DNA of 64,000 nucleotides, from the NCBI RefSeq assembly GCF_958298935.1, contig NC_084932.1:14363501-14427500 (forward strand), in the 5' to 3' direction. The notes under the pieces were generated by a model. It was not told where the DNA came from, did no database searches, and worked only from the letters and a program-made list of their open reading frames with translations. This document shows, in pieces, positions 1-11,266 of the stretch. The translations under genes were made by a program, and so were the position numbers. Numbering within the stretch: the stretch's first letter is position 1; each line of letters begins with the position of its first letter. This stretch comes from Phragmites australis. Taxonomy: Eukaryota; Streptophyta; Magnoliopsida; Poales; Poaceae.

Positions 1-966
1 AGAGTTGGGTCGATGGAAAAAAAAAGATTTGACGCAGTGACGAGTTGTAGCCACATAGATCGTCAGCCAAAAATATTATTGCCGCCCTTTCTACAAGCTT
101 GGAGATACCGCTCACCCTCAACATCGGTGCACACACAACATAGATCACCAAAAAATGGAACATAAGAAGGATGAAGTTATCTCGTAGAGTTTTTCTCTTA
201 TGTGTGACCTGGACTTCTCCAGGTCCTTTATAGGAAAAAAAAAGGCTGCCTCTAGGCAAGGTTTCTTTTAATGGTAAATAAAATGTACTGAACATCACCA
301 GCAAACATGATTTATCAGATTTATCGAATCAAATTCAAATAAATCCAAAATTATTTGAACAAAAAATAATCAAATTTAAACTTTGATATAAAACAAACAC
401 CATAGCGACATAAGATGTCAGTTTGCCTAGTTGTAATAAAATGCGAGGTCTCAAGTTTGAAAGTCGTCCCTAATTTTAGATGCAAATCCTCAAAAAATAC
501 ATGCCTAGTAGGATTCGAACACCAGAACAAGCCTATGGGGAAAAGGTACTTTGCCATAGCACCTAAATTAAAATTTAGCCAAAATATTTTGACCGATTTA
601 ATATTTTATCAGGACCCACCAGTAATGCTGGTAAACTGGGTTTATCGAATTTTTTGGACTGAAATTTTTTCCCTGCCTCTAGGAACCATTTTGCCTATAA
701 TGGTGCCCCGTAGATTGGTAGTCAATAACAGAACAATTAACTTGAGATAATGACATTGATTGCATATTAATCGGCCTCTAGCCATTTCAATCAAGATACG
801 TTGACTTAGAACCATGCCATAGTCGTGCCTATAATTATGCATATGCGTGTGTGTATGTATAGCCAAAGCACACTCTTGCTCCCTTTGTTTCTTTATTTTA
901 AGTAAGGGAGGGAGCTCCACTATTTATATTGGTGTACACTACCTTACACTAGCAAGGTGGGACTAA
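1..966. other. No gene recognised; AT-rich repeat-like sequence
   Basis: I see no supported coding exon here. Short frames on both strands lack recognisable motifs. Bases about 487-545 carry, on the minus strand, a weak tRNA-like pair: a TTCGAATCC B-box-like string preceded by an A-box-like string. The surrounding AT-rich sequence looks like decayed transposon DNA. Whether it is tRNA-derived is a guess. Confidence 0.4.
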
Positions 967-1184
967 GGGCATGTTTAGTTTTTCTTGTCCACTAGCTTTG
1001 CTTGGCAAGGTTTGGTAAGGCAAACTTTGCTAGGGGAGGAGTGTTAATTTGGTTTTCCCTCAAAAGTAAGAAAATTCTAGCTCACCTTGCTCAAATTTAA
1101 ACCAGGCAAAGAAACCAAACATGCTTATTCTAACCTTTCTAGGCAAGGCTAAGCAATGATGGGCAAAAAAAACCAAATATACCC
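967..1184. mobile_element. Tourist-like (PIF/Harbinger) MITE, 218 bp
   Basis: The ends form an imperfect terminal inverted repeat. The left end begins GGGCATGTTTAGTTTTT and the reverse complement of the right end reads GGGTATATTTGGTTTTT. A TAA trinucleotide sits immediately outside both ends (964-966 and 1185-1187), which is the target duplication expected of PIF/Harbinger elements. There is no coding capacity, so it is a MITE. The size suits the Tourist class. The family name is inferred from the TSD and ends, not from a database match. Confidence 0.72.
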
Positions 1185-1468
1185 TAAACCATCAATAGTT
1201 TTTGCTTTGGAATTCCTGAATGAGCCTGTACTCATGGGCCATGTTGCAACGTGAAGGCCGCAGCTAGGCAGCAGAGGCACCACTCACAGGTTGGACAGTC
1301 ATTGCTCTCGCTCTCTCTCTCAAATAATCCACTTGCCCATCGCTAGCTTGTTTGTTCAATTGCTTCAAAGAGATACAATTTGTTTACTCTGAGGCAGTTA
1401 TTCCTTGCAGAAATTGTTGAGAGGCTATATCATTGAGAGTACATGGCAAGCATTTTTTTTCCTGACTG

Positions 1469-2007
1469 TGTTAGCACGACCGATTCTACCGCATCTCCAA
1501 ACTCACTAAGTTTCAAGGCGCAGGTTGAAGTGGCCGAGCATGACGAGAAAGAGGGTGCGCCACTTCGTGTAATTGTTGGACTGAATATCAAGTGTGAAGG
1601 GCACAAGGGATTTTATGTTGATGCTGTGAATGGCGTGAGATATGGGCATGACAGTGGAAGCGCTTGTGGATGAGTAGAGCATTACTGCGGGCGAGGTGGG
1701 AGTGCCCAGAGCCGAGGAAGAAGAAATGATGTCGCTCATGGTAGAGGAGTTAGGACTCTAGGATGGTGGCTGCTGATATCATGTGTGAGGGATAATAATC
1801 GAGTGACTTATTATTGAATGACAACAAGGCATACATTTATAGATTTACAGTTGTGCATAGCGCTATGTCAAACAAACATCAGTTGTGGTTTTTTTTTTTT
1901 GGGTCCCTCACATGCAGTGGCCGAGCACCTTTGGTGGAGGTCATGCGTGACTGGGCGCCTTGAGACTCGGTGAGTTTGGAGATGCAATAGAATCAATCGT
2001 GCTAACA
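1469..2007. mobile_element. 539-bp element with 53-bp terminal inverted repeats
   Basis: Bases 1469-1521 and 1955-2007 are inverted repeats of one another, with 46 of 53 positions matching. All seven mismatches are transitions. The trinucleotide CTG flanks both sides (1466-1468 and 2008-2010), consistent with a 3-bp target duplication. Inside is a second small inverted pair (TGTGAGGGA near 1783 and TCCCTCACA near 1905). A 76-codon frame at 1443-1673 overlaps the left arm but resembles nothing I know. The element type is unresolved; a 3-bp duplication fits CACTA or Harbinger-type transposons, but the ends match neither well. Confidence 0.5.
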
Positions 2008-2045
2008 CTGATAATTTGGTTCAAGTTCAAATGGGATGGATAAGT

Positions 2046-3190
2046 TTAAACTTCTGCAGTAGAACCTTCTCTATCGTGAAGTGATTTTTTTTTGAGATGG
2101 AAAGTAACTCCAGTAACCAAAGGCCAAAACATCAGCGACACCAAAGAGATTACATCCTGAGGAACGGAATCCAGCCAGAGTAGAACACCATCTGGAAAAA
2201 GACCGCCACCAATGCTAGCTAGCTTATGAGCTACCTTGTTACATGACCGCGGGTTATGCAAAACCCGAACCACATTGAAGCTAGTAAACATGAGAAATTT
2301 AATCTCCCTAAAAAGTACCCAAATGGCTAACGAATCTAGAAATGAACTAGTAATAGTTGACTTCAGAGTGCTCGCATCCGTCTCGAGTTCAATACTCATC
2401 ATACTAGCCTCGCTTGCAAAGCTTAAGCCTGTAGACATGCTTCAGCTTCAGCTTGCAGGGCATCAGAGATATGTTGGGATACTCCCTGCATCCGATGCAA
2501 CCACCTCACCATGGTGATCACGGATGATGAAGCTCCAACCACCTTCATTTCTTTGCTCATAAAAGGACCCATCAACATTGATTTTTAAAAATTCTTCTGT
2601 AGGCTTTTGCCACATCCGATCAGGAATCACATGCTGCACACGTGGCTTTTGAAGATACTCCAAAAATTCAGAAACGTGTCTCTGAATTTGGAAGCAGATC
2701 TGTGAGATTTAGCCTTATCCCCTGCATTTACACCATTCCTTTCTGTCCAGATCATCCACAACACAACAACCACCCATAGCTGGACTTCTTCAGGCAAACT
2801 CCAAGTATACAACAGGATTTCCTTAGGAGAAAGCATGGCCTGCATTACCATACGATGATCCTCCATTTGTAGCTGCCTCCGGATTACTCGGGCAGACTTA
2901 CATTTCAGCAGCAAGTGACCCCGTCCACATCAAACCTGAAACACATAGGACATCTCGTGTCTAGATCAATGCCACATGACTGAATTTTCCTGCACATGGG
3001 CAAGCTATTATGTGTCAATCTCCAAGCGAAGATCTTTATTTTGTTCAGACATTTGAGATCCCATATCTTGTGCCAAGGGAAGCAAGACCCCATTTCTAGA
3101 ATTTGAATAGCAAGAGCAGTACTTGGGCCTTGCGGATCAGCGCCACTAGCAATGCAAAAATCCTGAAGGTTCTGGAGCTTCAATTAAAAT
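2046..3190 (-). pseudogene. 5'-truncated L1 LINE 3' end: zf-RVT and RNase H remnant
   Basis: Minus-strand translations, in order from 3183 downwards, give a plant L1 zf-RVT zinc-binding region (a W..KIWDLKCLNKIKIFAWRL string near 3070-3010, then CPMC). A tryptophan-rich linker (MIWTERNG) follows, then an RNase H domain (INVDGSF near 2585; later the LDSLAIWVLF and CNKVAHKLAS strings near 2325-2215). Frames change several times, so it is dead. The + strand run of T at about 2086-2093 is the poly(A) tail of a minus-strand copy. The reverse transcriptase and everything upstream are missing, as expected of 5'-truncated LINE insertion. No clear target duplication was found. Confidence 0.75.
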
Positions 3191-5428
3191 TGAAGGCAGA
3201 AATAGCACATGGAACGATTCAGTTGATTGTCTTAAATCTGATTTGATTAACCAATATAAAGAGTGGAGGCATGGTGTTTGCTGCGCTTGCAGAGTGACAG
3301 GAGCAGATCGAGGGCGTGGTTGGCTGGTCGCGACACCATAGGAATCAGAGCGATTGGGCGAGGCCCCTTGGCCATTCTTGTACAGTTCTACTTGACATCC
3401 CCTGGTTCAATTATGATTTCTAAATCCTTAATTTATCTTCATTATGCAATATTTCGCTTGATTATATAATCACAAATTTCTTCCGGATAACGATTCTCCA
3501 ATTTCTTTTAGTTCAGTGCAACATGTGTGCTTATGTAGTTTTCTAGCTCGTGGAGATATAGGCCAGATATTTGGAACTTGTGTTTTGTAATTAGTAGGAA
3601 TATAAAGCTTTGTGGTTACACTGTTACTGAAGAAGGGTTATGAAAGTAAACCGTGTTTTGTGTTTATAGCGAGTGTAGGAGACCATGTTTCAATAGGCCC
3701 GGTTTATTTCAGCTTATTGCAGGTTTCTGTGTTTCGGAAGTCAAAAGCTGAAACAAACATGCTAGTTTGATGTTGGTTTTAAAAAGCTAAAAAGTTTATT
3801 CCTGACGAAATGAATTAAAAGCTGATAAGCTGGTTAAGAGTGATTTTTCTGGCTTTTGGTGTGTGAAGAACCTAAAAATTTCTCGTAAAAGCTAACAGCC
3901 AAAAGGCATAAGCAGTTTTCTGCAAAAACCATTTTTCAGAAAAAGTCCATAAATTCGTGGAACTTCTGCATAGTTGTACCTTTCCTTGTTGCTTTGCTGA
4001 AAGTTCTGTGTACTTTCATATTTTGTAAAGTTGCCATTCGGCATAGTTATAAAATCAATGCAGAAAAACATTATAGGTCAACGTACAAAACTGGTTGCGG
4101 TACACAGCGTTCAACATTTCTTTTTCTCGAAGATGCATAGAAAATGTAGACTATAGATGGACAAACCAGATGACTACGAAAATGAGCAATTGAATGCAGA
4201 AGATGGTATAGTAGTATTTTACCTTTATTGTCCAGAGAAATCTTGCTGTACCAGGAAACCTTCCGTTTTTTATCTTACTAAGTACCATTTTTTCTAGCCT
4301 ATTGATCAAAGGAGAAGGTTATGAAAATTACTAAATTTGTTTATGCCAATATTTCCTCTTTGTTTCTTCTCGATTTGAATTGTAATGCCCACACCGTACA
4401 ATTCAGATTATTTATGCATGTGATCGATAGACATGCATGGATCTAGATATGACCGAAATGCTCTTAATTTATCAATGATGCAACCTCAGTTGAAGTAGTC
4501 ACACAAACCAAATTTCCTTTATTTTGTAGTTGAGAAGCAACAGAGACTTGTGCAACCTGTGCAGAACTAACTACAGGTATGAAGGTATGTATGTCGATAA
4601 TACTCTGCAAATAGCTTCCTGGCTGCATGTTGTAAACTGCAAGTATAATTGGAAGTTGCAGAAGCCACATTTGAATGCAAATTACACTACTGTAGATTAA
4701 AAATCCTTCTTCAATATTGGGTGTCTTGTTTTTATTTGGCATGTGACCTTTGTAACCTGTTCGTACATATCTTGTTTTTCATGGCAAGGATTATTTGGTC
4801 ATGGACCCTCAATCAATTGGTTTGTAAAACGTGATGATGTGTTTAATGGAATATAATCCTTAGTTCATTTACTCAAGTAGATTTAGTGCTGCACCACACA
4901 TCAGTTTCCATTTATACTGAAGGTTTAATGAGCATTGCGACCACAAGGATGTAAATTTGACTCAGCTAAGCTCTACAATAAGAAGTGAATAAATATAGCA
5001 ATCCACTGCTTCTACTTCTAACATTTGCAGAAGATAATTTTGGCTCAAAACACATGCTAATTGACCCTATCCAGTACTTTGACAAGTGAAAGAAAATGCA
5101 AGGTGATCAGAGATCCTAGTTTTTTTTTTATGTCATATGCTCTTGTTCATTGCTTGGTGAACGAGGGAGGGGGCTGGGGCTAAGATGCCCTGCAATTGTT
5201 TGGTTAAATACCCAAGAAAACAGAGTATTAACAAATGCATCTTGTATGCAGAGCATTGTGTGCTTAGGAAGGGACCATCTTTATGAATGGTGTCACCAGT
5301 TTACTTGCTTGTATATATATTAGATTGTCATAATCGCATCAGATTCGGTTGGTCAATCCTCAAGATGTAAGTCAATCTTTCCATATTATATCTCTTTACT
5401 GTAGTCCTGAATGGTGGAATAATCTTCT
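3191..5428. other. No gene recognised; MITE-like patch at about 3694-3940
   Basis: No exon is supported. Bases about 3694-3940 are rich in AAAAGCTGA/TTTCAGCTT words in both orientations and read like a hAT-type MITE of the sort common near grass genes. I could not fix its ends. The rest is AT-rich unique-looking sequence. Confidence 0.35.
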
Positions 5429-5432
5429 GGGG

Positions 5433-5717
5433 TCAACCCTTTCTGTTGAACTTATTTCCTTGGGTGTTACGTCGTGGGGGCATAATATGAAGGATGCTCT
5501 TTTGTAGAAAAATATTTGAATGACTAATACTCGTTGCCCTGCAAATGTTTTGAAGATGGGCCTCACTTATTTCTTCCAGACATATTAATTCAACTTTACT
5601 GGGATCAGCTTTCCAGGTGATGGCATATCTATTTGGATCTCCTATGTAAAAGAAGCTCAAATGATCTCTATGTGCTTCATAAACAAGTACACGGAACACG
5701 GAATTTGTTTTGTGCAT
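5433..5717 (-). other. 94-codon minus-strand frame, partly conserved in the 45-kb duplicate
   Basis: An open frame on the minus strand whose first two thirds (about 5527-5717) recur at about 45331-45525 with few changes. In the second copy a Trp codon (within AITWK) has become a stop. I recognise no domain. Because it lies within a segmental duplication, conservation between copies does not prove coding function. It may be a decayed exon or chance. Confidence 0.2.
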
Positions 5718-6951
5718 AGAATTTTCAGAAAGGCTTTGTTGTTGTTATAGAGATAAGTTTTCATTGTAACGGATGAGCACTTAGGTATATCAGCATTTTG
5801 TCATAAGTCTTTTACACAGGTCTCTGGTTGCAATAAGCCTATTTTATGTGCTAATGTTTTCAAACATCTATAAAAAGCTCAAGAATTATGTGTCTTCACA
5901 AAATAACATCATTGTTAGATGTTTGTGTATTCTTCACAGAATGGAATAATGGATACTGAGATGCAAATATTGTGCTGCGAATATAGGAGTATTCTGTTGC
6001 AACGTATAAGCATTTGGCTAGTAAAAAAATGAGAATTCCTGAAATAACTGAGAAAAGGCTATTTTAGAGACGAGGAAGCAAATAGAATATTTTAGAATGA
6101 GATTCTACTTCTAGAACGAAAAGTAAATAACTTGAAAATTCCAAAGCACGGAAAGGGGTCTGGATAATGAAAAAAACAAAATAAATTATTCGAAATCAAC
6201 CAAGCATTGAAAATTTAGCAAAAGCTCAGGGTTGCTACGGATGGATATGGAAATGACCCTGGATCGAGGGCCGCAAGTATTGGACCGTAAGCGCATACAC
6301 AAACTTACTTGAATAGCAACTGTCGCCCCTAAAAATCCGTATGACGACTCAAACATGGCCTATCCAATTCCATTCCATGTAACGCACTTAGTTCCATTCC
6401 GTGTCCGCCCTTTCTTCCCATGACGTACATTTTCCAAACGTCTGGTGATACCCAACGCATGCTGTTGCACCGGAACTAAAGCTCCTTTACATTGCAGTTG
6501 TCACACGCAGCACACACATCGATCTATCTCCTTTTCCCTCAACCAATTAAAAGCTCCTTGTTTCCATTATGAAAACCGAAATATAATTGCTAGGTGCATC
6601 CATTGAAAAGCCACAAGAACTCCAAAAACAAGTGATAATTAAGCTGCGTTTTAGAAGTTAAACAATTAGATAAAAAGTAACAGTTTGGTAGCTTATCCCA
6701 GCACTCCCACATCTACCTGCCAATCATATAACATTCCATAGAATATAGCAACCCTTTTTCTTGCATTTATTCCCCAACTTATCCCTAACCTCCGAAAGTT
6801 CATCTCTTCCTTCCCGCCATCTCTTACATCCCAATCATCACCCCCACCAGGCAGCAGCTTCAGCCACACTCCTCCAATAGCCGCATCATGCAAAGTATAG
6901 TGACACTGGAGTAGTCAGCCTCGGTATACAGATATATATGTTAAAATTATA

Positions 6952-7706
6952 TGTTAGAATTATTGGAGTCAGCCCATATAATAATTCTTAATAAATCTCA
7001 AATGTCCATATTATGAAGAACTGGTTCATGTTGAGGTCTATCCTCTGTTAGTACTATATTACTAATAGAGGTAGAGGTAGGGTTTCTCCCTATATATACA
7101 AGGACTCCTACTTTATTAGGTACACGTATAACATAGGCTACTAATTGAGAGTAACCCTGAAATTGGAAACACTCTCATTACGTGAAACTATATAAGAGTT
7201 AGGGTTTTACCTCTTTCTCGCTCAGTTGTACTGCCATTGTAGTCTATTTCATCCCGATGTCGGCGTGCATCGGTGAACGGGAAAGCAGGTCTCTGAAACC
7301 CTCGCTCTTAGATCTTGCACTGGGAGAGGGCGAATAAATTTTTTGGGAAGCGCTCTGTGCGACTGCTCAAGTTCTTCACCACGAGTCATCTTCCTGGTCG
7401 CTTGGACGCTGCCTGCTGTTATCATTAACAAATTCGGTGGGTCGTCAGCAGGATCGATTGTGTCGTTAACACGGTGCAACCAACATCTTGGAAAACCTCC
7501 ACAACACAGGAACAATACTTAAAAAACCATGTTACTTGTACTTTATTTCCTGCGGTTCCTATTTCTGAGTATAGTAGCTCTAGTCATATATAGTGTTTTT
7601 CTATAAATGTCTAGATTATGCTATGTTGATATGAACATATTAGTTTAGCAGTCTCTGCTCATGAACCATTTATGGATTAAATTAAACCTAAAAGTGTCTT
7701 ATATTT
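6952..7706 (+). repeat. 5' LTR of decayed copia element A
   Basis: It begins TGTTAGAATTATTGG and aligns end to end with 46225-46987 and with 52487-53260. It contains a plausible promoter with a TATATAA string at about 7190 and a long transcribed leader. The 3' end is missing: alignment with copy B shows a deletion of roughly 110 bp here that removed the LTR end and the gag start. Just upstream (about 6939-6951) is a partial repeat of the LTR start, TGTTAAAATTATA. Confidence 0.8.
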
Positions 7707-10700
7707 ATGGTTGCTGACAGCTATGAATGTCTACTGTGTGGCTAATGGCAAGCCGGAAGGAACCCTTACTGCTGAGCAGGAAAAGACGTTCACGGATGCC
7801 AATACACTCTTTGTAGGATGCACTCTTAGTTTTCTTAGTGACCATCTTTGTGACGTGTAATGCACATACAAAGTGCGAAGGAGTTGTGAGATATACTAAA
7901 TGCTAAATTTGGTGCATCATATGTAAGAAGTGAATTGTATATATGAGCAGTATCATGACTACAAGATGGTTGAAAATCGCTCTGTAGTCAAGCAGGCTCA
8001 TGAGATTCAGTGCTTTGTGAAGGAACTCGAACTCCTCAAGATCAATGTAGCCAACAAGTTTGTGGCTGGAGGCATCGTTGCCAAGTTACCTCCTTCATGG
8101 AGAATCTTTGCCACTATTCTAAAGCACAAGAGACAAGAGATTACTGTTGAGAGTTTGATCGCATCTTTTGATATTGAGGAGAAAGCTCGGTCTAAGGATG
8201 TGAGTCTAAAAGGAGGCGAGGGACAGACTAGCGCCAATATAGTGCCAAAGCCCTTCCACAACAAGAACAAAGGGAACGATAATAAGCCAAACAAAACTAC
8301 CACGTTCAAGAAGAAGAAGATGAACACTACAAAACTGTCTTGCTTTATGTGAGATGAGATTGGACATTTTTCCAAGAATTGTCCAAACCGCAAGGGAAGA
8401 AAGACTCCACAAAAGCATAACTCAAAGACTACTAATGTGGTGACCATTGGCGAAGCTGGAAATAAAGCTGCAGGGTATGAAAATTTACCTTCAGTATTTT
8501 CAGTATTTTAGTCCACTAATTGGTGGATTGATACAGGGGCCAATGTTCATGTGTGTGCTGATACCTCAATTCGTGGTGTTGGCATGGTAGATCTAAAGTT
8601 TACTTCGGAAAAGATCGTACAGCTGAGGAATGTGCAGCATATCCCTAAAATGAACAAGAATCTAGTTAGTAGCTCCCTTCTTTGTAGAGACGGGTTTAAG
8701 TTGGTGTTAGAGTCTAATAAAGTAGTAGTGTCAAAGCATGGATAATTTATTGGTAAAGACTATGAGTGCGGAGGCCTGTTTCGTTTTTTCCTTTATGATT
8801 TTAGCAATAAGTCTGTAAACCATATTTGTGGCAATGTTAATGATGATGCTGGTATTTGGCATTCGTGGATATGTTATTTGAATTTTGGTTCTATGACTCA
8901 ACTTTCCAGCATGAGTTTTCCAAATTTTTCCATGGTCAAAGGTTTTAAGTGCCATAGTTGTGTGCAGAAGGCAGCTGAGGAGAGAAATTTAGCACCTCTA
9001 GAACTCATTCATTCAGATCTATGTGAAATGAATGGTGTGTTGATGAAGGATGGAAAAAGATATTTCATGACATTGATTGATGATGCGACTAGATATTGCT
9101 ATGTTTATTTGTTGAAAACGAAAGATAAGACTCTAGATCACTTTAAAATCTATAAGACATAATCAACTAGAGAGAAAGATCAAAAGAATTAGGTCGGATC
9201 ATGGTGAAGAGTATTTCTCTAGTGATTTTGACTTATTCTATGAGAAATATGGGATTATTCAAGAAAGGACGTCTCCCTATTCACCCTAATCAAACAGGGT
9301 TGCCAAAAGGAAAAACCGCACTTTAACTGACTTGGTTAATGCCATATTAGACACTATAGGATTATCTAAGGCATGGTGAGGGGAGACCCTGTTGACTTCA
9401 TATTATGTCCTGAATAGAGTTCCTCTCAAGGATAAGGAGAAAATCCCATTTAAAGAATGGGAAGGGAGAAAGCCATCACTTTCTTATTTGCGCACTTGAG
9501 GATTCTTGGCGAAAGTCAATATACCAATAAGTAAAAAACGCAAACTCGGGTCTAAAATAGTGGATTGTGTTTTTTCTAGGATATACACATCGAAGATTTG
9601 CTTATAGGTTTTTAGTGGTTAAATCCGAGGTACCTAACGTACATGTCGATACAATGATGAAGTCTTGTGATGCAATATTTTTTAGCACATATTTTTTATG
9701 AAAGATTTACATAGCATATCTAGATTATCTTCTAAGATAATTTTGAACCTACTCCACCTCTTGAGTTTATTGAACAAACACATCAGCAAGATCCTGAGGA
9801 GGATGACAGTAATGCTCCTAGGAGGAGTAAGAGACAAAGGACTGCAAAGTCTTTTCATAATAATTTCACTACATACCTTGTGGATGACACTCCCAAGTCT
9901 ATTTCAGAAGCGTTTGCATCTCTAGATGTAGACTACTAGAAGGAGGCTGTTCGGAGCGAAATGGCTTCTATCATCACAAATGGGACTTGGGATGTCACAG
10001 AACGACTATATGCTTGCAAACATGTGGGTTGCAAGTGGGTGTTCAAGAAGAAGCTTAGGCCTGATGATACTATTAAAAAGTACAAGGCTCAACTTGAGAC
10101 CAATGGTTATATCCAAAAGGAAGGTGAAGACTTCTTTGACACTTGTTCACTTGTTGCGAGATTAACTGCTATCCGAGTGCTATTTTCCTTGGCTACCTCG
10201 CATGATCTCATCATTCATTAGATGGAGGTTAAGATAGCTTTCCTTAATGAAAAGTAGGACGACAAAATTTATATGGAATACCATGTTGGATTTATAGTAA
10301 AAGGTCAAGAAGGCATGGTGTGTAAGTTGTTGAAGTCTTTGTATGGTCTTAAACAAACTGCTAAAAATATTGGCATGAGAAGTTCGACAGAACTTTAACA
10401 TCTGCAAGCTTTTCGGTCAATGAGGCAGATAAATGTGTGTACTATCGCCATGGTGGGGGTGAGGGAGTTATATTGTGCTTGTATGTTGATGACATACTGA
10501 TATTTGGGACAAACTTTGATGTGGTTAATGAGGTCAAGTCTTTCTTATCTCAAAGCTTTGATATGAAAGATCTAGGTGAGGCTGATGTACTCTTAAGTAT
10601 CAAGTTAATCATAGAAGAGAATGGATTACTCTTACACAATCTCATTATATTGAGAAGGTCTTGAGTCGCTTTGGCTACCAGAATAGCAAGCCTTCTACAA

Positions 10701-11105
10701 TACCTTATGATCCCAGTGTGATACTTAAAAAGAATAATAAAAGTGGCAGGAACCAATTGAGGTACTCTCAGATTATTGAATCACTCATGTACCTAGCTGG
10801 TGCTACAAGGCCTAACATCTCATTTGCTATGAGCAAATTGAGTCGCTTTACTTCTAACTCAGGTGATGAACATTGGCGTGTGTTTGAGTGAGTCATGCGC
10901 TATTTACTTGGTATATGAGTTATGGTCTTCACTAGTCTAGGTACCAATCGGTATTGGAGAGTTATAGTGATTCAAACTGGATATCTTCACTATTCCAGGT
11001 ACCTTCCAAGTATATATTGCATGCAACACTTCTAACGCTGGGTTTATTCTCTTAGTCCATGTTGTTTCATGGAATGGATCGACCTTGTTAGGTCACCATA
11101 CAATG
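7707..11105 (+). pseudogene. Ty1/copia gag-pol remnant, element A
   Basis: Plus-strand frames, much interrupted by stops and shifts, show in order: gag (7930-8352; with KLPPSWRIFA); a zinc knuckle whose second Cys codon is replaced by a TGA stop near 8350; protease and integrase (8520-9165, with LIHSDLCEMNG); integrase C-terminal part (9170-9650); and reverse transcriptase (9961-10660, with [14 protein letters not shown] and LYVDDILIFGTN). An RNase H start follows (10661-10891). The gag initiation region is deleted and no 3' LTR remains. The order PR-IN-RT-RH is diagnostic of copia. It is non-functional. Confidence 0.85.
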
Positions 11106-11266
11106 GAGGATACATCAGAGAGACTAAAACCAAATGTGAGTATGAGATTAAGATGGAGAAAGCATGGCAACGACAGTGGCAGCAAGCACGACAAGAGTGA
11201 CAACAAGAATGTCAACATTGAGAACAAGAATACAAGCGATAAGTCGAGGAACTTCAGAGGCGTGAG

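Larger units (their letters stand above)
5527..11105 (+). repeat. Segmental duplication, copy A (pairs with 45329-51620)
   Basis: Bases 5527-5832 match 45329-45635, and 6333-6920 match 45643-46222, at high identity. Both stretches lie outside any LTR. The match continues through the copia element that follows in each copy. Copy B lacks the roughly 500 bp at 5833-6332. Both copies are in the same orientation, about 40 kb apart. Because host flank is shared, this is duplication of a locus already carrying the copia insertion, not two independent insertions of one family. Copy A's homology fades at about 11105, before any 3' LTR or protease gene. Confidence 0.8.

Noticed and set aside
8007..8447. 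146-codon minus-strand frame
   Set aside because: Exact antisense of the copia gag. Its hydrophobic FF/LL runs come from reverse-reading Lys-rich codons.
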